The notes below the pieces were generated by a model that saw only the letters and a list, made by a program, of their open reading frames with translations, had not been told where the DNA came from and made no database searches. The position numbers and the translations under genes are program-made. 64,000 bases of DNA from Bacteroidota bacterium (lineage in GTDB: Bacteria; Bacteroidota; Bacteroidia; AKYH767-A; OLB10): assembly GCA_016714005.1 (NCBI GenBank), contig JADJOA010000007.1, positions 196,784 through 260,783 on the forward strand, written 5' to 3'. Shown here in pieces: positions 9,786 to 19,600 of the stretch. Numbering within the stretch: position 1 is the first letter of the stretch; each line of letters begins with the position of its first letter.

Positions 9786-10916
9786 TTAATTATTCTTAAA
9801 ACTAAGCCAGCCTTTTTTGTAAAAGAAATACAATTGAAAAATAACCAACACAAGCATAATAGTAACTATAATAGGGTAACCATAAGGGTGATACAATTCA
9901 GGCATGTTCCATTTTAATATTTCACCTGTGTCAGGATCGGTGTAAGAAAAATTCATTCCGTAAACCCCAACAATAAAAGTAAGCGGAATAAATATAGTAC
10001 TGATAATGGTAAGCACTTTCATTACACCGTTTAGCTTGTTACTTACACTTGACAGATACACATCCATTAAACTTGCAGTTATCTCTTTGTAAGAATCAAT
10101 TATATCAAGCAATTGAACGCAGTGGTCGTAAGAATCTCTGAAGTAAACTTTAGAATTTTGAGTTATGTGTTTAAAATCTGACCTTAAAATGTCATTCACT
10201 TTATCACGTTCGCTCCATACAGTTCTTCTAAAAATAATAAGCTCTCTTTTTATCTGCAGAATTTTATTCATTGATTCGCGTGTTGGGTTTGATAATAGTT
10301 CATCTTCCAACTCATCCATTCTATCGCCAATTTTTTCAAGTGCCGGGTAGTAATAATCAATTACGGCATCCATTATTGCATAAGCAAGATAATCGGCAAG
10401 CGCGTGGCGTAAATTTCCTTTAGAGTTTTTTATTCTGAATCTTATCGGGTCTAACTTATCCTCGTATTTTTCCTGTACGGTAATAACATAATTGTTACCC
10501 AAAAAAACATTTAGCTGGTCATTTATCAAGCCTTCTTCGGATAATTGCAAATGGCGCGATGTAAAAAATAAATGCCCCTCGTATTCTTCGGCTTTTGGCC
10601 GCTGGTAAACATTAAAAACATCTTCCATCTCAAGCCTGTGAAAGTTAAAATGCATAGCCAGCTTTTCAAAAAAAATACGATCGCCAAATCCACGAATATC
10701 AATCCATTTAACTTTATCGGTGTTTGCATTGTACCATTTCAATAATTCATCAATTGTATGAAATGTTTTCTCCTCATAAGAGTCAGGATTATACGTAATG
10801 CATTTTAGCTGAGGTTTTAAAGCATCGGTAGGTATATTAATGCTTCCTGGCTGGGCTCCGGGGCTTGTATGCTTTTTTTTTCTTATTCGCACATTAATGC
10901 GAGGCATCTTAGCCAT
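9786..10916 (-). CDS. corA: CorA-family magnesium/cobalt transporter
   Basis: 376 residues, intact. A large cytosolic alpha/beta domain (ending in the long helix 'YYPALEKIGDRMDELEDELL') is followed by two C-terminal membrane helices. The first ends in the diagnostic pore motif in 'FIVGVYGMNFSYTDPDTGE'; the second is 'YPIIVTIMLVLVIFQLYFF' with a basic tail. CorA forms a pentameric Mg2+ channel in the inner membrane. The N-terminus is Lys/Arg-rich (MAKMPRINVRIRKKKH). It is the upstream partner of priA. Confidence 0.95.
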   Translation of the reverse strand: MAKMPRINVRIRKKKHTSPGAQPGSINIPTDALKPQLKCITYNPDSYEEKTFHTIDELLKWYNANTDKVKWIDIRGFGDRIFFEKLAMHFNFHRLEMEDVFNVYQRPKAEEYEGHLFFTSRHLQLSEEGLINDQLNVFLGNNYVITVQEKYEDKLDPIRFRIKNSKGNLRHALADYLAYAIMDAVIDYYYPALEKIGDRMDELEDELLSNPTRESMNKILQIKRELIIFRRTVWSERDKVNDILRSDFKHITQNSKVYFRDSYDHCVQLLDIIDSYKEITASLMDVYLSSVSNKLNGVMKVLTIISTIFIPLTFIVGVYGMNFSYTDPDTGEILKWNMPELYHPYGYPIIVTIMLVLVIFQLYFFYKKGWLSFKNN

Positions 10917-10938
10917 ATATTTTCGTTCAATCTGTTTT

Positions 10939-10946
10939 TATCTTTG
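10939..10946 (+). promoter_or_regulatory. Bacteroidota -7 box TATCTTTG
   Basis: Perfect match to the TAnnTTTG consensus, 44 bases before the methyltransferase ATG in the divergent corA/methyltransferase gap. No clear -33 TTG is seen at the right distance. Confidence 0.4.
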
Positions 10947-10990
10947 GTAAAAATAGGCAGAATAAAGAAATTAGCACCCGCAAAGATTTT

Positions 10991-11719
10991 ATGAAGCCCT
11001 GGTACCAGTCGTGGTTTAATTCTCCTTACTATCATTTGTTGTACAAAGAACGAGACAGCAAGGAAGCAGAATTTTTTCTTGATAAACTGATTGACAAGCT
11101 TAATTTAAAAACGGGTTGCAGCATAGTTGATATTGCCTGCGGCAGAGGGAGGCATTCTGTTTATTTAAATAAAAAAGGTTTTAATGTTACTGGCATAGAC
11201 CTTTCGCACGAAAGCATAAAGTATTGCAGGCAATTTGAGAACGAAAAGCTTGAATTTTTTGAGCACGATATGCGAGCGATTTTCAGGATTAATTATTTTG
11301 AGGTTGCACTAAACCTGTTTACCAGTTTTGGGTATTTTGAGAAACCACATGATAATTTACTCGCATTAAAGTCGGCATTATCATCATTAAAGAAGGACGG
11401 AATATTTGTACTCGACTATTTTAACTCTGAAAAGGTCAAGTCAGCCTTGCCATCGTTGTTCAGTAAAGAACGCAATAACATTCAATTTTCTTTTCAAAAA
11501 AAAGTGGTTGATGGAAAAGTGATCAAGTCAATTAATGTAACTGACAACGGACGTGAGTTTTTATTTGCAGAATCTGTTTGGCTTTACAACAAAGAAGATT
11601 TTGAAAAGATGCTTGAAAGTTGCGGGCTAAAATTGAAGTTTACTTTTGGCGATTACAACCTCAATGCCTTTGATAAAATGAAATCAGACAGATTGATTTT
11701 AGTAACAGAAAAAATTTAA
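10991..11719 (+). CDS. Class I SAM-dependent methyltransferase
   Basis: 242 residues, intact. SAM-binding motif I 'SIVDIACGRGRHSVYL' (residues ~44-59) and the acidic end of strand 2 'VTGIDLSHESI' are clear, followed by 'LEFFEHDMRAI' and 'VALNLFTSFGYF', as in methyltransferase-25/11 domains. Substrate unknown; such genes in Bacteroidota are small-molecule or tRNA-type enzymes. It runs convergent with the operon on the other strand and overlaps its last gene by four bases (11716-11719). Confidence 0.85.
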   Translation: MKPWYQSWFNSPYYHLLYKERDSKEAEFFLDKLIDKLNLKTGCSIVDIACGRGRHSVYLNKKGFNVTGIDLSHESIKYCRQFENEKLEFFEHDMRAIFRINYFEVALNLFTSFGYFEKPHDNLLALKSALSSLKKDGIFVLDYFNSEKVKSALPSLFSKERNNIQFSFQKKVVDGKVIKSINVTDNGREFLFAESVWLYNKEDFEKMLESCGLKLKFTFGDYNLNAFDKMKSDRLILVTEKI

Positions 11720-12440
11720 TCAGCCCACCCAACTCCCCACAGGTAACCAATGTTAAAAGCCAGGTCACGCATTGGTCTTTCGTCAAAAAGGTTTTTTAGT
11801 TCATTGGATTCAGGGAGGTTGCCTGCTCCTAAATTGAACGATACTCCAAAAAAATACTCGCCAAATCCTCCGTCAATACTTCCCCGGGCTCCATACCTTA
11901 GTGAAATAGGTATTACCAATAGTTTTTCTTCAATAGGTTTGGTAAGTATCAAAGATGCGATTTCAGGAGGCGTGTTATAGTTTCCACTTAAAGGCTCAAA
12001 TGTCCAATTAACAAACTTTAATCCTATACCTGATGAAACATAATTTGAACCTTCTCCATTGTCGTCAAAAAAATATTTTGACTGGTAATTTATTTCTTTG
12101 TATGTGATATAAGTAGCATATTCGTAGTTATAAAATTAATGTATCCGTTGCCTGCATCATAGTATTCAATATCCCGGCTATGGGTTGATATATCCCCAAA
12201 GAGTTTTCCAAGTGAAGTATTAAAATCTAACGAAACAGCTATACGTTCGCCTACATTTTGCTCGTAGCCTATGCCTACAAAACAATTACTCAACATGTTT
12301 GTAGGGTCTCCTTCATCAATCTTTGTTTTATAATCGCTTGTATAGCAAAAGGTATTTACTCTTATAGCTTGTGAGTGGGTTAAAGTGGTAAGGATTGTTG
12401 TTATAAAAAAAGAAAGTATTAATTTTTTCAGGTGCGTCAT
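11716..12440 (-). CDS. Secreted/outer-membrane paralog B (frameshifted)
   Basis: Signal peptide 'LKKLILSFFITTILTTLTHS', then 'QAIRVNTFCYTSDYKTKIDE', 'CFVGIGYEQNVGERIAVSLD', 'NTSLGKLFGDIS', and C-terminal strands ending 'AFNIGYLWGVGWAD'. The frame breaks between 12090 and 11952. It is clearly paralogous to the upstream gene (12456-13162): both share 'SQAIRxNT', 'GIGYEQNVGxRIxVS', 'SLGK' and a terminal GWAD. Alternating hydrophobic and aromatic strands suggest an outer-membrane barrel of about 215 residues after cleavage. I do not recognise a named family. It is third in an operon with the protease and its paralog (15-bp gap). Confidence 0.6.
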
Positions 12441-12455
12441 TTTTTTAAAAAAGAA

Positions 12456-13162
12456 TTAATCAGCCCAACCAATACCAAAGCTGTACCCTGCAGTAAAATA
12501 AATGGTGCTTATACTACTGTTTTTGTTGAAGGCTATAATAATAGGGTCTTTAACTTCTGAACTGGCTCCAATATTTAATCCTGCTCCAATAAATCCATCA
12601 CCAAACCATCCGTCAATACTTCCGCGCCATCCTAATCTAAGTCCTAAAGGAATAATTAATTTACTCTCCTTTAGTGATAAATCTCCTTCACCACCTTCTT
12701 CGTCAGAGTATCCGTAATTAACTTTTTTAAACCCAAGAGTAGAGGCAATGTATCCGCTTCTGTCATCGTTTTCTTTAAAAAGTATTTTGAAATATATTTT
12801 AACTCTACATAAGAAACATATAAATTATAACTTTTCGTTGTTGTATATGTTTGCCCGGTCGTTAAGTCAACATAGGGTTCGGGAATAGAAACATAACTTT
12901 CAGAATAAATTTTGCCCAAGCTTGAATTTATTTCTGCCGACACCGAAATTCTGTCTCCAACATTTTGCTCATAACCTATTCCCCAATAGAAATCACTGTT
13001 ATCATCCAGTGAAGATCCTCCTTCATCGTATATGTCGGTAGATTTATTTACCCTGAAGTCGTCACAATAATTATATGTGTTAAAACGAATTGCCTGAGAA
13101 AAGCCATTGCTGCCAGCTAACATCATTAGTACTGCAACAGCGTATTTAATGTTCAATTTCAT
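12456..13162 (-). CDS. Secreted/outer-membrane paralog A (frameshifted)
   Basis: Signal peptide 'MKLNIKYAVAVLMMLAGSNG' ending FSQ, then 'AIRFNTYNYCDDFRVNKSTD', 'YWGIGYEQNVGDRISVSAEI' and 'NSSLGKIYSESYVS'. A break near 12780 lies in A-rich sequence. After correction the protein continues as a beta-rich region and ends 'AGYSFGIGWAD' with a stop at 12456, matching the ending of its tandem paralog. It starts 9 bp after the serine protease stop. Function unknown; probably a small outer-membrane or periplasmic beta protein working with, or processed by, the protease (inference). Confidence 0.6.
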
Positions 13163-13171
13163 AGTAGTATC

Positions 13172-14703
13172 TTACTCAAATTTAAGGTTTAAAAATTCAA
13201 TTACATAATTGGCCGGAATACAAAACCCAAGACCTTCAATTCCTTTGCCCGAAATTTTTAAAGTCGTTATTCCTACAATTTCTCCTTTATCGTTAATCAA
13301 CGGTCCGCCACTATTACCTGCATTAATACTCACATCGCTTTGAATAAATTTCAGTCCGTTGTTCTCCCTAAAGCCACTTACAATTCCTTTTGTTATTGAT
13401 TGCCCTAAATCCGTGGCAAGTGGTGTTCCTATAGCCCACACATCATCACCAATTTCAACCATATCGCTGTTTCCGAACGAGAGTGCTTTTAAGTCAGATG
13501 CTTCTACCTTTAACAATGCCAGATCATAATCTTTATTTGTTTTTACAACTACTGCATTTAGCTTAACATCGGCATTCAGTTTTACTTTTACATTTTTTCC
13601 TGATCCACCACATGATAATTGGTAATGAGGTAACCATCATTAGAAATAATTACACCACTACCAAAACCATCTTTTTGTTCCACAGTAACCACACCGGCAA
13701 TTGAACCTTTTAAAACTTCCTTACTGCTTTTGTAATTTGGCTTGGCAGGCGTTTTTATATCAAAAACATTTCCCTTTGTTTCTGCAAGGTATTCACGCTC
13801 GGCATTTATAAGAAAATCGTATAGTGTGTCGTTCTCCAAAAGGTCTCTTGCATTTTCTGCCATAAGCGCATCTAATATTGAAACGTTGTTTGCCTCTATT
13901 CTGAAAAAACTTGTTTTAACAGGAAATTGCGCTATAGATTTTTCTTTATTACTCGTTTTGTAAACATTCCATACACACTCCACCATACTCGACCCTTTAT
14001 ACTTCGAAACATATTTGCCCATAACATTCACCTCTACGTTTTTAATAGTGGGAGTTAAAATAAGCTTGGGTTTAATCAGGCTACCTTTGTCATCATTTAA
14101 TACTGATATGCGGTTGGCTTCAAGGTACGTGTTTTTCATTCCCGGAATAATTACGTCATCAGTTTCATCGGCATAGCCTATAAGCCTGTTTATGTCTTTG
14201 TCGTTTATTTTTTTCTTAGAACCGTTTATCGTACCTATGTATTTTCCATCAGGCACATCAACCACAGGTTTTCCAATAGCAACAATTATTGAACGCTCGC
14301 GTTCTTTTAATTTTTTGCGTAAGCGCAGAGTTCCATCAAATTTTTGTACTTCATTTAATGCTCCGCTTTTCATATCAAACGGGCATGGTATGCAAAGCAA
14401 CATAGCATCTAAAAACAGTAATCCGTTTTTGCTTTTTCTTGTTATACCTATGGTGCTGGTTTCGTATCCTTCTTTAGATACACTAATACTTTTAACACTT
14501 GAGGGTAATTTTCGCAAGTCATAAGGTGTTGTTCCTAATTTTTTATTTGCATCATCAAAAATTTCGGCATCACCGGGTTCGGTAACCAGCATTATTGCTT
14601 CTTTTTGAGGATACAACACTGAGGCGCAAGACGATAGAAAAAATGCAAAAAGCAGCATTGCTGCAGGTACTTTAAGTTTTAGCATGAAATTTTTAGTTAT
14701 CAA
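13172..14703 (-). CDS. Lipoprotein trypsin-like serine protease with PEGA-like domain (frameshifted)
   Basis: About 505 residues. The N-terminus has a lipobox (LLFAFFLSSCASVLYP); the second Met (MLKLKVPAAMLL) is the better start for a signal peptide. A PEGA-like repeat follows ('AIMLVTEPGDAEIFDDANKK', 'VSKEGYETSTIGI'), then ~200 residues of unknown type, then an HtrA-like protease domain. The catalytic triad is visible as His in 'LITNYHVVDQ', Asp in 'NKDYDLALLKVEAS' and Ser in 'INAGNSGGPLIND'. There is no PDZ domain. The frame breaks around 13590 between the His and Asp segments. The protein is probably a surface or periplasmic protease anchored in the outer membrane. It heads a three-gene operon with the two paralogs. 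Confidence 0.82.
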
Positions 14704-14860
14704 GTATGTATTTATTCTTTCAAGGACATTTTAGAAAGAAAATCGAGGGCAAATAAAGTGTAAATTACATTTCGGTGCAACTATAATTATGGTAAGGATT
14801 TTATAATCACATTTTTTTAGCTTTATTTACCGCCCGAAAATTATTAATCACTTAATCATT

Positions 14861-16483
14861 ATGAAAATAAAAAGCAGTTTTGCTGTAGCAGCTATGATTG
14901 CCTTAGGCTTCAACTCATTTTCGCAATCTAAGTACGCTACAACAAAATGGGGGCCTGAACTAAAAGGATCTAAAAGAGGAACTTTAACAGAAACAATTGG
15001 TTATGATGAGTCCGGCTATTATGTGCGCGGCACTGAAAAGGGAGACATTTATTTAGAAAAGCTTGACAAGAATCTTAACAGGGTAGCAACCTGGGAGTTT
15101 GAAGAAAAAGACCCTGATACGAAAGAGAAATATTCTTTTGAAGGTATAACTTATTTCAACGACAAGCTCTTGTTGTTTAAAACATCGGTAGATAAAAAAA
15201 CAGATAAGGCAACCTTGTATGTAAACAATGTTAACAAAAAGACAATGGCTGCTACCGGTAAAACAACCAAGTTGATGGAAATGGATTATGAGAAAAAGGG
15301 AGGGGGGATAAAGTTTGGTGTGTCAATGGAGGCTGCTATGGCAATGGCAGCGGAAGCCAATACAAAATTTATAATTGTAGAATCACGTGAGAAGCAAAAA
15401 TTATTAATCATAAGTAATCCTACCCCTACTGACAAAGAAGCAAACGATCGCTTCGGGCTTGTTGTTTTAGATACTGTACTAAATAAGACCTGGACAAAAA
15501 ACGCAGAGTTGCCCTACAACAATAAATTGTTTCGCACACAAAAGTGGGTAGTTGATGATGCAGGTAATGCTTACGTATTAGGAAAATTGTATAAGGATAA
15601 AGTTAAGGAAGTAAAACGCGGTCAGCAAAATTTTAAATACCATATTGTTGCTTTTACCTCTAAAGGTGAAAATAAGGTTGACTATGAAATTAGCATTCCT
15701 GAAAAGTTTGTAAACGACATTAATTTTAAAGTGAATGATGCAGGTGATATTGTTTGTGCGGGTTTTTATTCTAAAATGGGTCGCACTTCAGTTGACGGAT
15801 GTTTTTACACTGTCCTTGATGGGGTATCAAAAAATGTGAAAGTAACTAACGTTAAAGAATTTGATATTGATTTTCTCACCGAAGGTATGAGTGAAAGGCA
15901 AGAGAAAAAGGCTCGCGCAAAAGAAGAAAAGGGCAAGGATTTAGAATTGTACCAATATGATATGGACAATATGATACTGCGTGATGATGGCGGTTGTGTT
16001 TTGGTTGGAGAACAATATTTTGTAAAAGTTACAACACACTATTCGCAAAACGGCACTACTACTACTTACACGTATTATTATAATGATATAATTGTAATTA
16101 ATGTAACACCAGAGGGTAAAATAGACTGGGCAACCAAGGTTCCTAAATATCAAAGAACCACCAACGATAATGGAGCATTTTCATCGTATGCTATGGAGGT
16201 TACAAAGGATAAAATTGCCTTTGTTTTTAACGACCATAAAGACAATTTGAATCCAACAAAGCAAGGAGACATTAAGAATTTTTCGTTGCGTGATAAAAAT
16301 GGAATTATTACCATTGCTACTGTTGATAATGCCGGAAAAACAACCAGAGAGTCTCTCTTTAGCGCTGCTGAAACGGATGTATTTATAAGACCAAAAGTTT
16401 GTGAGCAGTTTTCTGAAAGTCAAATGTTATTGTTTGGCGAACGAGGTAAGACAGAACAGTTTGCCATCGTTAGTTTCAAATAG
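14861..16483 (+). CDS. Secreted protein of unknown function
   Basis: 540 residues, intact, with signal peptide 'MKIKSSFAVAAMIALGFNSF' cleaved after FSQ. The mature protein is beta-rich with recurring 'GYDESGYYVRGTEKGDIYLE' / 'VVDDAGNAYVLGKLYKD' / 'LRDDGGCVLVGEQYFV' segments, each a Gly-Asp turn followed by hydrophobic strands. This suggests a beta-propeller-like fold that reports on itself in blades of 50-70 residues. There is no T9SS tail and no lipobox. I do not recognise a family with a known role. It is divergent from the protease operon and followed by its own terminator. Confidence 0.6.
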   Translation: MKIKSSFAVAAMIALGFNSFSQSKYATTKWGPELKGSKRGTLTETIGYDESGYYVRGTEKGDIYLEKLDKNLNRVATWEFEEKDPDTKEKYSFEGITYFNDKLLLFKTSVDKKTDKATLYVNNVNKKTMAATGKTTKLMEMDYEKKGGGIKFGVSMEAAMAMAAEANTKFIIVESREKQKLLIISNPTPTDKEANDRFGLVVLDTVLNKTWTKNAELPYNNKLFRTQKWVVDDAGNAYVLGKLYKDKVKEVKRGQQNFKYHIVAFTSKGENKVDYEISIPEKFVNDINFKVNDAGDIVCAGFYSKMGRTSVDGCFYTVLDGVSKNVKVTNVKEFDIDFLTEGMSERQEKKARAKEEKGKDLELYQYDMDNMILRDDGGCVLVGEQYFVKVTTHYSQNGTTTTYTYYYNDIIVINVTPEGKIDWATKVPKYQRTTNDNGAFSSYAMEVTKDKIAFVFNDHKDNLNPTKQGDIKNFSLRDKNGIITIATVDNAGKTTRESLFSAAETDVFIRPKVCEQFSESQMLLFGERGKTEQFAIVSFK

Positions 16484-16504
16484 AAAAAAACATTTAATTA
16501 ACTT

Positions 16505-16536
16505 AACGCTTCGGTTTTTCCGGAGCGTTTTTTTTT
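16505..16536 (+). terminator. Rho-independent terminator
   Basis: AACGCTTCGG - TTTTT - CCGGAGCGTT, a 10-bp stem with one G-T pair followed by a T run, 22 bases after the stop of the secreted protein. It isolates that gene from the NRPS/PKS gene. Confidence 0.85.
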
Positions 16537-16661
16537 GTAATTAATAGTTCACAAGCTGCGGTTGAAATTTCACACAATTAACAATATTTGATTTCTGAAA
16601 CCCTATACCTTCGTAATCGTATAATTAATATTTATTACACGCTTTTTAGCCACCGCATTTA

Positions 16662-19600
16662 ATGAAGCAACATAACTATAAGTTTCCAAAATCTCCTTTT
16701 CCGGAGCAGTTACTCCTGCCCGAATTTTTTGAAAAACAGGTTGCAAAAACTCCTGATTCTATTGCTGTTTATTTTCATAATGATAAATTAACCTATGCCC
16801 AGTTAAATGAAAAGGCTAATACACTTGCTCAGCATTTAATTTTAAAAGGAGTAAAACCCGGCAGTTTAGTTGGATTATGTATTGAAAGAAGTTGTGATTT
16901 AATTGTTGGTGTACTCGGAATTTTAAAAGCAGGAGCAGGTTATGTTCCTCTTGATCCTGAATATCCGCAAGAGAGATTGCAGTACATGATTGAAACTGCG
17001 CAGATGCCTGTATTGGTTACGAACAGTTCTCTTTCAAGAAAACTTCCTGCAAGTGGGGCTGAGAAGATTCAGATTAAGCAAGTTTCAGGTAGCACAACTT
17101 TAAACCTCAAACTTCAGACTTCGAACCTCGATATTGCCTACGTTCTTTTTACCAGCGGTAGCACGGGAATGCCTAAAGGTGTTGCTATGCCTCACAAGCC
17201 TTTGGTAAATCTAATCACATGGCAGTTAAAAAACACTACCGTTCTTGAAGGCGGAAAAACATTGCAGTTTGCACCCATTAGTTTTGATGTTTCGTTTCAG
17301 GAAATATTTTCTACGCTTAGTTGCGGAGGAACATTGGTGATGATTGAAGATGATTTACGGTTAAATGCAGTAAATCTTTTAAATTTTGTTGCCAAAGAAA
17401 AAATCAATCGCTTGTTTTTGCCGTTTATTGCCTTGCAGCATTTGTGCGAAGTGGCTGAAAATTTTGATGGCGATTTAAGTTCGTTGAAAGAAGTTATCAC
17501 AGCCGGTGAGCAATTGCAGTCAACTCAATATATCCGAAACTTTTTTAAAAAAAATAAGCAGTGTGTATTGTGGAATCATTACGGACCTACAGAAGGGCAT
17601 GTGGTTACTGCATATCAACTTCCTGCAAATCCTGATGAGTGGAGCGCGCTTCCATCCATAGGAAAACCTATAGACAATGCGGAGATTTATATTTTAGATG
17701 ATAACGGAAATCCGCTTGGCGCAAACCAAGAAGGAGAATTATTTATTGGCGGAGTCAGTGTTGCCAAAGGATATTTAAACCGTGATGATTTAACAAAAGA
17801 AAAATTTTTAGAGAATCCGTTTGCAAATTCACAAGGAAAACATTTTTACAAAACAGGCGATTTGGCAAAATATTTACCCGATGGAAATATTGAATACTTA
17901 GGAAGAATTGACGGGCAGGTAAAAGTTCGGGGGTATAGAATTGAGTTAGGTGAAATTGAATTAACGCTTGATAAACATGCATCCGTAAAGCAAGCCGTTG
18001 TTGTGGCACGAGAAGATGAGCCGGGTGATAAGCGTTTGGTTGCATATTGTCTTCCTCATGATGGAAAAAATATGAATGCAGGCGAGCTGAGAAAATTTTT
18101 AGCAGACAAATTACCTGAGTACATGATGCCATCGGCTTTTTGTACAACTGGAAAATTTTCCAAGAACACCATCGGGTAAAATAGACAGGAGAAATTTACC
18201 TGCTCCATCAAACAAGCGGCCTGAACTTGGAAATATTTTTGTTGCACCCGAAACTGATTTGCAAAATACGTTTGCAACCGCTTGGAGCAAATTGTTAAAA
18301 GTAGAAGGTATTGGCATTAACGATAACTTTTTTGATTTAGGAGGAAACTCTTTACTCGCTTTAAAATTTATTGCAGAACTTAGACAAGAACATAATTTGG
18401 ATTTGCCGGTGGTAAAAATGTATCAGCATCCTGATATTTTATCGCTCACCAAGTTTTTATCTAATGACAGTTCAGAAAAAGATAATTTTAAAATGATTGA
18501 AGAACGTTTTTCTTATAACGTGAAGGGAAAAGTAGAAAGTGTTGAAGACGGCATTGCAGTAATTGGAATGAGTGGGCGGTTTCCAGGAGCTAAAAATGTA
18601 GATGAGCTTTGGCAAAATTTATTAGACGGAAAAGAAACAGTTTCGTTTTTCAAGAAAGAAGAATTAGATGCAAGCATACCTGCTGAAGATAAAAATGATT
18701 CAAGTTATGTTGCTGTTCGTGGTGTAATTGAAGATGCAGATAAGTTTGATGCTGCTTTTTTTAATATGAACCCGCGACTAGCAGAAGTTACCGACCCGCA
18801 GCAGCGTATTTTTTTAGAAGTTGCATGGGAAGCCATTGAAAATGCAGGGTACTCTCCTGATAAATATGATGGACTTATAGGTGTGTTTGCCGGAATGGGC
18901 AACAACACATACTATCCTAACAATGTATTTCACAACAAGGAAGCAATAAACCGTGTTGGAACTTTTCAAACAATGACAGCCAATGAAAAGGACTACATCG
19001 CAACACGCGTTGCATTTGAATTTAATACAAAAGGACCGGGACTAAGCATTCACACTGCATGTTCCACTTCGTTAACTGCTGTTACACTTGCTTGCGAAAG
19101 TTTACTCAACAAAGAATGTGACATGGGACTTGCGGGTGGGATTGCAATTACAGTTCCAATCAACAGTGGGCATATTTACAACGAAGGTGGAATGTTTAGT
19201 AAGGACGGGCATACGCGCACCTTTGATGCCGATGCAAACGGAACTGTTTTTAGTGATGGAGTAGGAGTGGTGATGTTGAAACGATATAAAGATGCAGTTA
19301 AAGATGGCGATGAAATTTACGCTGTCATTCGTGGCGCAGCCCTGAACAATGATGGAAATGACAAAGCAAGTTTTACCGCACCAAGTGTAGAAGGACAAGC
19401 TGCTGTGGTTGCAATGGCACAGGCAAAGGCAGGAATAAATCCCGAAACAATTTCATACATAGAAACGCATGGCACTGCAACACCTCTTGGCGACCCTATA
19501 GAAATTGAAGCACTCACACAAGCGTTCAGAAGCAAGACAGATAAAAAACAATTCTGTGCAGTTGGTTCTATTAAATCAAACATCGGACATTTAACTCCTG

